Origin: Filomicrobium insigne
Lineage (GTDB): Bacteria > Pseudomonadota > Alphaproteobacteria > Rhizobiales > Hyphomicrobiaceae
Direction of reading: 5' to 3'
DNA length: 64,000 nt
Assembly: GCF_900104305.1 (NCBI RefSeq)
Contig: NZ_FNJC01000001.1
Location: 672,543-736,542, forward strand
Shown: piece by piece, positions 36,879 to 45,091 of the stretch
Position numbering within the stretch: the stretch's first letter is position 1
How the letters are laid out: each line of letters starts with the position of its first letter
Program-made: the position numbers and the translations under genes
The notes under the pieces: model-generated
Told to the model about the DNA's origin: nothing
Database searches by the model: none
The model's input: the letters and a program-made list of their open reading frames with translations, nothing else

Positions 36879-37913
36879 TTAATCCGCTGCAGCGTTAGCC
36901 GCATGCGCCACCGGCTGGAACATTTGCCGGTACTGACCCGGCGTCAGCCCCGTGCACCTTTTGAACAGTCGCCGAAAGAACGCAGCGTTCTCGTATCCAA
37001 CTGCGGAGGCAACATCTTCGGACGGGCCGCGTTCGGTTTCGAGCAATCGTTTGGCGTCTTCAATTCTCAGGTTCTGGACATAACGCATGAGGGTGGCGCC
37101 CGTGGCAGTTTTGAAGCGCCTCTTTAAGCTCCGTTCGGGAATCCCACATGCTGCCACCGCTCCTGAAACTGCATTCGCTTCGCGGAAATGACGGGCGAGC
37201 CAGTCTTCGGCGCGGCGTACGGCTGAATCCGCGTGTGGCTGGAGGCGCATGAGGCTCGCATAGGGAAGCTGTCCTTCGCAGTGCCATTTCAACAGATAGA
37301 CCTTCGCTATCCGCATTGCTTCTCCCGGGCTGCAATGACGAGAAATGATATGAATGGCGAGATCGTGCCACGACGTGGCACCGCCTGCGGTAACGATGCG
37401 TCCTGACGGGTCGGCGAAAACGAGATTGGGATCGGGTTTGAACCGAACGCGTGGGAAACTTCTGCGGAACAGATCCTCATAGCCCCAGTGCGACGTCGCC
37501 TCACGACCTTCAAGCAAACCGCTCGCCGCGAGCAGAACGGAACCCGAGCAGGCCGAATAGATCGTGCTGCCATCGTGATAACGCTGCACGAGCCATTCCT
37601 TTAACTCCCGGTAGCGATCGCTAAGGTCGTCAGTTGGGGCGAGCCAAAGTTCGGGCAGTATTATCAGCTCGGCTGTGGCGGCGGTCGCCAAGTCTAGATC
37701 GGGACTGACTGGAATGGCATTGCCGCAGCAGAAGGGCTTTCGGTTCAGCGAAACAATTCTAGGGCGTATCAACGTACCGCCTGCCCCTTCTCCAACCAAT
37801 TCCTGCCAGAGCGTTCCCGTGGCTGAAAGCACGTCGACCATCCCATAGAGCGCGGACCCGGCCGTCTCCGGCAAAGCTATTATGAATGCTTCGATCGGCT
37901 CAGGCTGCTCCAC
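36879..37913 (-). CDS. GlxA-type transcriptional regulator (DJ-1/PfpI domain plus AraC HTH)
   Basis: A 344-residue protein. The N-terminal DJ-1/PfpI-like domain (about 8-200) has LPETAGSALYGMVDVLSATG and YSACSGSVLLAASGLLEGREATSHW, with the nucleophile-position Cys. The C-terminal AraC HTH pair (about 230-335) has SLKRRFKTATGATLMRYVQNLRI and SAVGYENAAFFRRLFKRCTGLTPGQYRQMF. Such regulators often control nearby metabolic genes. It is divergent from the OsmC gene across 150 bases, so it may control that gene. The effector is unknown. Confidence 0.88.
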   Translation of the reverse strand: MEQPEPIEAFIIALPETAGSALYGMVDVLSATGTLWQELVGEGAGGTLIRPRIVSLNRKPFCCGNAIPVSPDLDLATAATAELIILPELWLAPTDDLSDRYRELKEWLVQRYHDGSTIYSACSGSVLLAASGLLEGREATSHWGYEDLFRRSFPRVRFKPDPNLVFADPSGRIVTAGGATSWHDLAIHIISRHCSPGEAMRIAKVYLLKWHCEGQLPYASLMRLQPHADSAVRRAEDWLARHFREANAVSGAVAACGIPERSLKRRFKTATGATLMRYVQNLRIEDAKRLLETERGPSEDVASAVGYENAAFFRRLFKRCTGLTPGQYRQMFQPVAHAANAAAD

Positions 37914-38063
37914 GTTTCATCCGCGTTCGTGGCATGAAAAGATCGCTTTTGGCGAAACTCGATCTGATGTCGCGACGGTGTCAAGCGCAATGTTTCAGGA
38001 TCAGCGCTGCCCTCCTTCCAGTGAGCTGCGCGATTTGTGATCCAGATGCAAAGGAGCATGACC

Positions 38064-38648
38064 ATGGAACAGCATGCGATGATCGCCGAGGAAGCATTAC
38101 TCATCAACGGATTGGACGTTACGGCCGCCCGGAACACTATTGCAGCCATCCAGGCGGACAAATCTTTGGCACGGTTTCAATTTCGTGCGCGCAACACGTG
38201 GATTAGCGGCGGCGAGAACCGCTCGACGATCCGGGATTTTTATGGAGTAGGGCGGGAAGACGATTCACGTACTATGACGTTCGAATTCACCAACGGAGAG
38301 CCGCCCGTTCTACTCGGTGACAACGAGGGGGCAAACCCGGTTGAGTTCCTGCTGCATGCCCTCGCCGGTTGCGTCACGACGACTTTCGTTTTGCATGCGA
38401 TGGCGCGCGGCATCCACATCCGCGACCTTTCGACGGAGCTTGCAGGCGATATCGATCTCCAAGGCCTGCTAGGGATCGATGAAAGTGTGCCGCCGGGCTA
38501 CGAACAGATTCGCATCCGCATGCACGTCGAAGCTGATTGCTCTGAGAAGGATCTGGAAGACCTCATGACCTATGCCCAACAGCATTCACCGGTTTGCAAT
38601 ACCGTCTGCCGACCGGTGCCTGTGGTCATTGAACGGGCCAAGGGTTGA
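38064..38648 (+). CDS. OsmC/Ohr-family protein
   Basis: The family includes thiol peroxidases for organic hydroperoxides and related carriers. The 194-residue protein has GANPVEFLLHALAGCVTTTFVLHAMARGI, in which Cys aligns with the first catalytic cysteine, and HSPVCNTVCRPVPVVIE, with the second. An N-terminal extension of about 55 residues (EEALLINGLDVTAARNTIAAI) is longer than in OsmC itself. ATG 38064 follows AAGGAG by 7 bases; upstream ATGs are badly spaced. It is divergent from the GlxA-type regulator, and a metallo-beta-lactamase-fold gene follows. Confidence 0.87.
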   Translation: MEQHAMIAEEALLINGLDVTAARNTIAAIQADKSLARFQFRARNTWISGGENRSTIRDFYGVGREDDSRTMTFEFTNGEPPVLLGDNEGANPVEFLLHALAGCVTTTFVLHAMARGIHIRDLSTELAGDIDLQGLLGIDESVPPGYEQIRIRMHVEADCSEKDLEDLMTYAQQHSPVCNTVCRPVPVVIERAKG

Positions 38649-38780
38649 GTGCCCTTCGGAAAAACTGCTCCCAGATGAAACCAGCGACGCGCTACTCAAT
38701 AGCGCGTCGGCGTTTGCGCATTGAGTTGAGCATTCCCAAATGGCCGACGAGGAATTATTGGTCTTTGGAGTATCGCTTTC

Positions 38781-39761
38781 ATGAAAAGAGGATCACTTCA
38801 CGTCACGCGTCGCGCCCTTTCGCTCGGCATGGCATCTGCAGCTCTGTGCACTCTGGGTTGGGAGCAGACCGGCGCCTTTGCCGCCGCGCCTATGCTCGGC
38901 GTTAAACGGCCAAAGATCTACCGTTTCAAACTCGGCGCGTTCGAGATCACGAATATTCTGGACGGTGTCCTGCAGCGCTCGGGTCCGCACCCCATTTTCG
39001 GACATGACCAGCCCGTGCAAGTCGTCCAGGAGTTCGCGCGGGCCAACCAGCTTCCCGACACGACGCTAGAGAACCCCTACATCGTTACGCTCGTGAACAC
39101 CGGCAACGACCTTGTGCTGTTCGACACGGGGAACGGTGGCGCGCGCGGCAGCGATGTCGGCATGCTCGCTGAGCTCTTGCCTCAAGCGGGTTATAAGCCG
39201 GAACAGGTGGACATCGTTGTCATAACGCATGGGCATCCCGACCATATCGGCGGGTTGATGTCAGCCGGTCGCCCGACCTTCCCGAACGCGCGCTACGTTT
39301 TTGGCCAAGTCGAGTTCGACTACTGGAAGGCCGGTAAAGATGTCCCCGAAGCCCGCCAGAAGAACCGCGAGCTTTTTCTCAAGGTTGCTGTACCCATTGC
39401 GGATAAGGCCACGTTCATCGCTCCAGGCCAAAACGTCGTCTCAGGCGTTACCGCCGTCGATGCCTTCGGGCATTCGCCGGGGATGCTAGCGTACAACATT
39501 GAAAGCGAGGGGCGACGCCTCTTGCTTTGGGCCGACGTCACCAACCACTACGTGATGTCTCTCATGAAACCCGAGTGGCACGTGTCTTTTGACCACTCCA
39601 AAGAGGATGCCGTTGCTACACGCAGGCGTATCCTCGATATGGTCGCGACCGATGCTATCCCGGCCATTGGCTATCACATGCCGTTCCCAGCCGTTGGCTT
39701 CGTGGAGAAGACGACTGAAGGCTATCGCTGGGTACCAGCCAGCTATCAGTTCAATTTGTGA
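38781..39761 (+). CDS. exported metallo-beta-lactamase-fold hydrolase
   Basis: A 326-residue protein with an N-terminal signal that looks Tat-like (two Arg in VTRRALSLGMASAALCTLG). The MBL fold has VLFDTGNGG, the metal motif THGHPDHIGG (HxHxDH), FGHSPGMLAYN with a metal-binding His, and ADVTNHYVM. A final His lies in GYHMPFPAVGF. This is the N-acyl-homoserine-lactonase/SdsA-like general type; the substrate is not readable. It follows the OsmC gene by 132 bases on the same strand. A perfect hairpin follows the stop. Confidence 0.88.
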   Translation: MKRGSLHVTRRALSLGMASAALCTLGWEQTGAFAAAPMLGVKRPKIYRFKLGAFEITNILDGVLQRSGPHPIFGHDQPVQVVQEFARANQLPDTTLENPYIVTLVNTGNDLVLFDTGNGGARGSDVGMLAELLPQAGYKPEQVDIVVITHGHPDHIGGLMSAGRPTFPNARYVFGQVEFDYWKAGKDVPEARQKNRELFLKVAVPIADKATFIAPGQNVVSGVTAVDAFGHSPGMLAYNIESEGRRLLLWADVTNHYVMSLMKPEWHVSFDHSKEDAVATRRRILDMVATDAIPAIGYHMPFPAVGFVEKTTEGYRWVPASYQFNL

Positions 39762-39800
39762 GTGCTTGCCTTGGTCTCGCGGCGCACGCAGGACGATACA

Positions 39801-39831
39801 AATCCGCCGTCGCGAACAGCGACGGCGGATT
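39801..39831. terminator. perfect hairpin between convergent genes
   Basis: AATCCGCCGTCGC (39801-39813) pairs with GCGACGGCGGATT (39819-39831), a 13-bp stem with a 5-base loop, and no clear T tract on either side. Confidence 0.7.
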
Positions 39832-39846
39832 ACGCACGTACCAAAA

Positions 39847-40857
39847 TCAGGAAGACTGCGGTGCCAGTTGTTGTGACCGCTGTGTCTCTATTTCGTGCAG
39901 CAGCGCGTCGCGATCGCCGTTGAGCGCTGGTGGACCACGACGAATCCGGAAATCCTGCCCGGACATGGCGACCGGCGGTCCGAAGGTTTTGATCTCTCGT
40001 CCCGACGGCAGGCTGATCGTTTCGATCCATCCCATCGCGTCGACCTGAGGATCTGCGAGCGCGGCCCCATAATCATTGATCGGCGCCGACGGGACACCAG
40101 CGTTAGAGAAACGCGTCAACCATGTCTCAGCGGTATCGGCAGCAAACTTCTCCTCGAGAAGTTCTTTGAGTGCTTCCTGGTTCTTAGCGCGATCCGTCGT
40201 GGTGGTGAAACGCGGATCGCTTTTCAGTTCCGGAAGATTGGTTACGTCACAGACCATTTCCCAAAGGCGGTCGTTGCCCGCTGCGATAACGAAAAATCCG
40301 TCTTGCGCGCGGAATGCCTGATAAGGGGCATTTCTCGGATGGGCTGAACCAAGTTTCTTGGGAGCCTTGCCATTCGCGAAATACTCACTGGTCTGAAGCG
40401 CCGCAATGCCAAGTGAGCAGCCCAGCATCGACGCATCGATATGGCACCCCTGGCCGGTTTCGCGTGCCGCCAGCAATGCCGTGGAAATATTGTAGGCCGC
40501 GTAGAGGCCCGTGGCGAAGTCAGCAATCGGCACACCGCACTTTACGGGCTCGCCACCTTCATGGCCAGTGACGCTCATGATGCCCGCGATCGCCTGCATC
40601 GTAACGTCGAAAGCGCCCTGCGAAGCGCGCGGACCCGTCTGCCCGAATGCGGAAATCGAGCAATAAATGAGGCGCGGATTAATCTTGGCAGCCGTATCGT
40701 AATCCAATCCCAACCGTTTCATTATAGCCGATGAGGCTGCATAGTCCCCGATACCCATAATGGAGATGTCGTCAGGGATGTGGAGACCGGCGCGTTGTGC
40801 AGCATAGATTGCAGCGTGGGCGATAACGTCATTGCCGCACCGTCCGCATTCCCGCAA
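39847..40857 (-). pseudogene. in-frame chimera of a LacI-type fragment and an N-terminally truncated CaiB/BaiF CoA-transferase
   Basis: The 336-codon frame starts at TTG 40857. Residues about 5-38 (CGNDVIAHAAIYAAQRAGLH then IPDDISIMGIGD) match the end of a LacI-family effector domain, not CoA-transferase. From about residue 45 (RLGLDYDTAAKINPRLIYCS) to the end it reads as a CaiB/BaiF class III CoA-transferase: ISAFGQTGP, CHIDASMLGC, RNAPYQAFRAQDGFF and the C-terminal FGPPVAMSG. The first 100 or so residues of a normal 400-residue CaiB protein, with its nucleotide-fold start, are missing. The catalytic Asp (in HIDASML) remains. I take it as a deletion fusion, probably non-functional. A novel chimeric protein cannot be excluded. 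No ribosome-binding site is visible. Confidence 0.75.
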
Positions 40858-41277
40858 ACCGAATTGGGTCAGTCGCCGGAAGATTGCTCACGGCACATAT
40901 CGCCGATCCGGATAGCACGCCGCTCGTCCATAATCAGTTCGATACAGAACTCGTTCTTCGAGCTTCCACCAAAGCGATTGGCTGACGTCTTGTCGGCAAC
41001 GTTGCACCTCCCCGAGCCTGCAATTCTCAGCTGAACCTTGATCTGGTGGTGGACTCCGCCTCGCCGGTATGGGCTTGTGCCTATGTGTTCGAGGATCAGG
41101 TACGACAACATTTCGCCCTCGACCAACCTGATCCGCATACTGGACGAGCGGTCGCCTCCCCTTGCCCTTCCCAGCGCCTGATCCAAGAGACGTTTAGCAC
41201 CTCGTCCTCCAGCCTGGGTCCTGGCGGCAATTAGGGCCGCGTAGATCGCACCACCGCGGCACATTTTGTCTGCGAAC
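40858..41277. other. region upstream of the chimera, no accepted gene
   Basis: 420 bases. Overlapping frames on both strands (40869-41264 minus, 40780-41034 plus, 41046-41234 plus) have no ribosome-binding site or recognisable domain. Third-position GC looks low for this genome. It may hold debris of the deletion that made the chimera. No LacI DNA-binding domain is present. Confidence 0.45.
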
Positions 41278-41874
41278 CTAGATCGTCGAGTTTCCGCCGA
41301 AAGATTTCGCGAGTAGCACCCACGAACTTCCGTCGTTCTGCCAACCTTCCTTGATCATCTGCCGGCGTGCTTTCTCGACATAGCCATGGCGTTCGTACAA
41401 TCGACGTGCGGATGGGTTGGCGTCCGATACAATTACGCTTATGCCACTTCTAAGGCTCTGTTTACCGCAGGTGTCGGCGAAATCGAGGAGCGCAGACCCG
41501 AGACCTTGATTTCGGTACTCTGGCATCACCGCCAGGACATTCACGTACCACGTATCCGGGGCAAGGTTCTCCAACTGCTGCAGGGGAACAAACATCGCTG
41601 GCATGTCGTCAGGAATCGGTTCTGGCGCCGAGCTGATTTCATAGCCGATCAGGCATCCGGCCGGTCGCCAGTTCACCTCAGCGACCGTGGCGTTGCGATA
41701 GGAGAAACTACCGTCGTCGCGCCGCGCGCGTTCAAGGCCAACATCCCACGCCGATTGACCCGACATGGCCAATTGCTCCCAGAGGTAGCGAGGAAGCCCC
41801 TCGCCTGCGTAGTTGACCAATTTGGCCAGCACGTCCGCGTCTTCTCGTTTGCCCGGCCTAAGTTTCAGATCCAT
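41278..41874 (-). CDS. GNAT-family N-acetyltransferase
   Basis: It transfers an acetyl group from acetyl-CoA to an amine. The 198-residue protein has the GNAT fold, with the acetyl-CoA motif VLAVMPEYRNQGLGSALLDFAD (about 128-148) and a C-terminal NPSARRLYERHGYVEKARR. The start was set at ATG 41874 (MDLKLRPGKREDADVL), because AGGAGG lies 8 bases before it; ATG 41880 is too close to that site. The substrate is unknown. It stands alone between the chimera region and the outer-membrane protein gene. Confidence 0.88.
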   Translation of the reverse strand: MDLKLRPGKREDADVLAKLVNYAGEGLPRYLWEQLAMSGQSAWDVGLERARRDDGSFSYRNATVAEVNWRPAGCLIGYEISSAPEPIPDDMPAMFVPLQQLENLAPDTWYVNVLAVMPEYRNQGLGSALLDFADTCGKQSLRSGISVIVSDANPSARRLYERHGYVEKARRQMIKEGWQNDGSSWVLLAKSFGGNSTI

Positions 41875-42142
41875 CAGCATGACCTCCTGATCGGCGTCGC
41901 AACGCGGCGCATTGCGACGGAGCGGGAGCCAATGTGCAATCTGCCAAAATTCGTCATAAGCGCTCCCAAATGTTTGTACAGGGCGCTCATACGGCAGATA
42001 TCCGAGAGTTTCTGTTCCGAGTGTAACGCGTGAAAAATGCGAGTGTTTGATATTGCGGGAGCCGTCGGGCCCATCTCAGAAATTGAGTGAATTCTGAGGA
42101 GGCCCAGGAGCCTCACTCCGTCGTATGTCCGGCGGACGGCCG
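41875..42142. other. intergenic region with a GNAT-leader hairpin
   Basis: 268 bases. CGTCGCAA (41895-41902) and TTGCGACG (41912-41919) form an 8-bp stem 21 bases before the GNAT start on the minus strand. No gene seen. Confidence 0.4.
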
Positions 42143-42898
42143 TCAGTTGAGATAGAAGCTCACGCCAAACATTGCGATCGTTTCATCGAGATCAACATTC
42201 ACGGTTGATCCGAGCAGATCCAAGCTCTCGGTTTCGAACTCGTAATGCAGCACCTGCGCAAACACGCCGATGGCAGGGGTCACCAAAACTTCTGCTCCTG
42301 CGCCCAGCACAAAGCCAGTCAGGATCGCATTATCGGAGCCCGCTGACGTCGTTGTTTGCGAAGGCGAAATGGTCGTGACAGTGGTGGATTGTGAAGCGTT
42401 TGCCTCAAGCCGGGCAAACGCTATGCCGCCGGTGGCGTAGAGGAGGACGTTGGGGGCAGCGAGGACGCCGACTTTGCCGCGAACACTGGCCTTCCATTCG
42501 AGATCCAACCCAACCGCAGTTTGGCCCTCGACCGTTGTTTCCTCAAGGCAGCCGTCACCGCAGACATCTACAATCGCCATGGCGGACTGGGAGGTTGACG
42601 CATGCGCGCTGCCGTCGAGCCAGTTGAAATCGGTCACGAGGCCGAAGACGAGGCCGCCTTGTTGAATGAAGTTGCCGCCGCCCTGAATCCCACCGATCGC
42701 TCCCCCGAAATCACCGAGGTTGCTGAAAGCTCCGGGCGGATTGCTGGAAACGTCGATATTGTCCCAACTGTATCCGAGCTGGCCGCCGATATAGGGCTTC
42801 GTCCAGTCAGGCTCCTGAGCTGTCGCGTTAGCTGACAGCACGAGAGTGCCGAGAATAAAAGCGGCATTTGCGATCCAAAACTGACGCAAAACTGACAC
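42143..42898 (-). CDS. outer-membrane beta-barrel protein, Omp25/31-like
   Basis: The product has a signal peptide (about 1-28, FWIANAAFILGTLVLSANATA, cleavage before QEPDW) and alternating amphipathic strands: PYIGGQLGYSWDNID, GLVFGLVTDFNWLDG, LEWKASVRGKVGVL and LYATGGIAFARLEA. The end, IAMFGVSFYLN, is the final strand. This is the eight-stranded barrel type common in Alphaproteobacteria (porin/adhesin of unknown substrate). There is no in-frame ATG near the start. GTG 42898 (MSVLRQFWIANAAF) gives the best signal peptide; TTG 42988 opens the frame further. The exact start is uncertain. Confidence 0.83.
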   Translation of the reverse strand: MSVLRQFWIANAAFILGTLVLSANATAQEPDWTKPYIGGQLGYSWDNIDVSSNPPGAFSNLGDFGGAIGGIQGGGNFIQQGGLVFGLVTDFNWLDGSAHASTSQSAMAIVDVCGDGCLEETTVEGQTAVGLDLEWKASVRGKVGVLAAPNVLLYATGGIAFARLEANASQSTTVTTISPSQTTTSAGSDNAILTGFVLGAGAEVLVTPAIGVFAQVLHYEFETESLDLLGSTVNVDLDETIAMFGVSFYLN

Positions 42899-43149
42899 TG
42901 CAAACACACCGGGTACGCACGAAACTGAATATTCCCAACTGCTTAGCTTATATCCCGAAGGTGCTCGTCGGTGGTTGCCATAATGCAACGTGCAGTGGTG
43001 ACTTTCTTCGCTCGGCGAGCCATACGTCAGCTCACGGCGCGAGGGATTACATCGTCCGAATTATGAGAACGACACGAACTCGCCGTCCCAACGTCGCGAT
43101 TTGAGATGGGGGGGAAGGGAGATATGGCCCAAAGGGCAGGAAATATCGA

Positions 43150-43226
43150 TGGCGCACCCGGCAGGAGTCGAACCTGCGACCTTCGGAATCGGAATCCGAC
43201 ACTCTATCCAGCTGAGCTACGGGTGC
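43150..43226 (-). tRNA. tRNA-Arg (anticodon CCG)
   Basis: A 77-nt gene folds into a full cloverleaf: acceptor GCACCCG/CGGGTGC, D arm GCTC...GAGT, anticodon stem TCGGA/TCCGA with loop TTCCGAT, and T arm GCAGG-TTCGACT-CCTGC. Loop positions 3-5 read CCG, which decodes CGG. The discriminator is G and the 3' CCA is encoded (43150-43152). Confidence 0.96.
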
Positions 43227-43237
43227 TTGAAGGCACG

Positions 43238-43266
43238 TAGATAGCCTATCCGGACCGCGTGCGCAA
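43238..43266 (-). promoter_or_regulatory. promoter of the tRNA-Arg gene
   Basis: On the minus strand TTGCGC (43261-43266) and TATCTA (43238-43243) are spaced by 17 bases. The -10 box ends 11 bases before the mature 5' end. Confidence 0.6.
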
Positions 43267-43346
43267 TTGAGCAGATGCCGGTAAATAGTCTCCAGCCGAA
43301 ATCGGGTTGGCCCGGACGGGCCAAAAAGCGCAGGAGACAAGCGTCA

Positions 43347-43825
43347 ATGCCAGAATTCAAGCCGCTGCGGCCGGGTGAACTGAAAATCGAACTGCCGCCC
43401 GAAATCGATGCCGGACTGCAGTTCATCGGGGTGATCCGGACCCCGTGGCCCACACCATCGGACTGCCCGAAGAACTCCGCGGAACGGAAAGATGTGGAGG
43501 CAAAAATTGAAGTGTCGCCGCTGTTCGCGCCCGGCCTGAAAGATATTGCGCTGTTCGACCATCTCATTGCGCTTTATTGCTTGACCAGTCACGACGTGAT
43601 CTGATCGTCCAATCGCCGAGCCATCTCGATGCCCCGCGTGGCGTTTTCGCGCTTCGATCGCCTGTACGACCCAACCCTATCGGGTTGTCCGTCATCGAAC
43701 TTGTTGATGTCGCGGACAACGTTTTGACCATCCGCAATATCGATTGCGCCGACGGGACGCCTCTTCTCGATCTCAAACCCTACTTCTCGACGACGGACAG
43801 CTATCCAGACGCACAGCGACCCTAA
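43347..43825 (+). pseudogene. trmO: TrmO (TsaA-like) tRNA N6-methyltransferase gene with a one-base frameshift
   Basis: TrmO methylates t6A37 of some tRNAs using SAM. Frame 1 (43347-43604) gives MPEFKPLRPGELKIELPPEI, FIGVIRTPWPTPSDCPKN and LFDHLIALYC, then goes out of family and stops. Frame 2 (43577-43825) continues LDQSRRDLIVQSPSH, GVFALRSPVRPNPIGLSVIE and DGTPLLDLKPYF. Joining them at TATTG-CTTGAC (about 43578) restores the normal HLIALYWLDQSRRDLIVQSP-type order with one missing G in TGG. Only one base is lost and every other motif is intact. A recent mutation or a base-calling error are both possible. I see no slippery site for programmed shifting. Confidence 0.85.
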
Positions 43826-43864
43826 CGGGCATGTTGTATAGAGCGTGAATTTTACGCGAGGCGA

Positions 43865-44512
43865 CTAGCTCGCCGCTTGCGCCGGTGTCAGTTCGGGTTG
43901 GCGCAACTCTGTTCGCGCCTGCCGGATGATCTGCCATCCGCCACTGGCGCCAAGTGCCGCCATGATTGTTGCGACGATCAGATCTGGCCATGCCGTGCCG
44001 GTCCCGAAAACACCTGCAGCGGCAGCCAGAACGGCGATGTTGCCAATCGCGTCGTTGCGCGAACAGATCCAGACCGACCGCATGTTCGCATCCCCGGTCC
44101 GAAAGCGGTAAAGCATCACCGCCACGCCCGCGTTGGCAAGGAGCGCGAGAACGGCGACAACTCCCATGGTACCGGCTTCAGGTAACGTCCCCGCATATGA
44201 GTGCCATGCAGTGGAGGCCAGCACGGCGGTGCTCAGTACCGCGAGCGACCACCCCTTGACCAGCGCAGCACGTGCTCGCCACGCGAGTGCCATGCCCGCG
44301 ACCCAGAGACTGATCGCGTAGTTGGCGGAATCTCCCAGGAAATCGATGGCATCAGCTTGGAGTGAGGCCGAGCCGGCTGCGACGCCGGCCACGATCTCTG
44401 CGAGGAACATACCGGCGTTGACAGCAAGCGCTATCCAAAGTGCCTGCCGCCACTGCGGACTATTGTTTGGATTGCTGGACGAGCAGGTATCGTGTTGGCA
44501 GCAGCCGACCAT
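43865..44512 (-). CDS. cation diffusion facilitator (CDF) metal exporter, short form
   Basis: CDF proteins export Zn, Co, Cd or Fe in exchange for protons. The 215-residue protein has four to six membrane helices and the metal-binding motifs ADAIDFLGDSANYAI (helix II) and NDAIGNIAVL (helix V). The N-terminus has a Cys/His cluster, MVGCCQHDTCSS. It ends after the last helices with EGELRQP-like sequence and lacks the usual 80-residue cytoplasmic domain of CzcD or YiiP. A MerR-type operator lies 38-62 bases before the start. The metal is not readable from the sequence. Confidence 0.87.
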   Translation of the reverse strand: MVGCCQHDTCSSSNPNNSPQWRQALWIALAVNAGMFLAEIVAGVAAGSASLQADAIDFLGDSANYAISLWVAGMALAWRARAALVKGWSLAVLSTAVLASTAWHSYAGTLPEAGTMGVVAVLALLANAGVAVMLYRFRTGDANMRSVWICSRNDAIGNIAVLAAAAGVFGTGTAWPDLIVATIMAALGASGGWQIIRQARTELRQPELTPAQAAS

Positions 44513-44550
44513 ATCGTCACCTTGTCAAATTCGGCCCACGATTCAAATGA

Positions 44551-44574
44551 ACCCTGTCATCATTATAGGGTCAA
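44551..44574 (-). promoter_or_regulatory. MerR-family operator/promoter of the CDF gene
   Basis: On the minus strand the -35-like TTGACC runs into the dyad ACCCT-N11-AGGGT (44551-44571). This is the layout of CadR/PbrR/ZntR-controlled metal-export promoters, where MerR proteins bind between the -35 and -10 boxes. No MerR gene is visible in the window. Confidence 0.65.
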
Positions 44575-44754
44575 CACATGGCGACTATCGATCGGAGACA
44601 TCGTCAGAATCGACTGAGGGCTGCGGATCAGTTGCCAACAGGATGTTCACAGACCGTCCACTGTTGCCATCTAACATCTTCATGCAGCAAGCCTTTTTGC
44701 GTCACACTTGGCTTATCGCGACTGTTACGCGACAGCTAAGGGAGCACGACGACG

Positions 44755-44964
44755 ATGATGGAGTTCCGCTCTGTCCAAGGTAGCCTGATCGAGGCTGAAG
44801 CTGCCCGCAACCGGGCACGTGAAACGCGCATGCGCCGCGCGCTTCAACGTATCCTGACTGCGGCCGAAGGTGTGCCGGGCTATGCCCCGATGAATTGGTC
44901 CGATGTCGCCGAAGTGGCGCGCGAAGCCCTGGACGCCGACCGCCCGGCTGGATCAAACCGCTAA
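44755..44964 (+). CDS. small basic-helical hypothetical protein
   Basis: A 69-residue product, MMEFRSVQGSLIEAEAARNR, rich in Ala and Arg and probably helical, with no signal peptide. A GGGAG site lies about 10 bases before ATG 44755. No family recognised. It lies 127 bases before polA. Confidence 0.45.
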   Translation: MMEFRSVQGSLIEAEAARNRARETRMRRALQRILTAAEGVPGYAPMNWSDVAEVAREALDADRPAGSNR

Positions 44965-45091
44965 TCCGGCGTCTTCTCCAGAGCGATTCGCGGCCAGCGA
45001 GGGGCCGCGAAACAGGGTCCAACGATTTGACGCAGGAGTTTAGCGGACTGCAGGTGACCGGGGCTTCGGTTTCAGCCTATAGTCCCGGCCC

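Noticed and set aside
40869-41264. 131-codon minus-strand ORF upstream of the chimera
   Set aside because: No ribosome-binding site, no recognisable domain and atypical codon use. It is more likely debris or chance.
43560-43610. Programmed frameshifting in trmO
   Set aside because: No slippery heptamer, stimulatory stem-loop or internal Shine-Dalgarno is visible. A simple base loss or an error explains it better.
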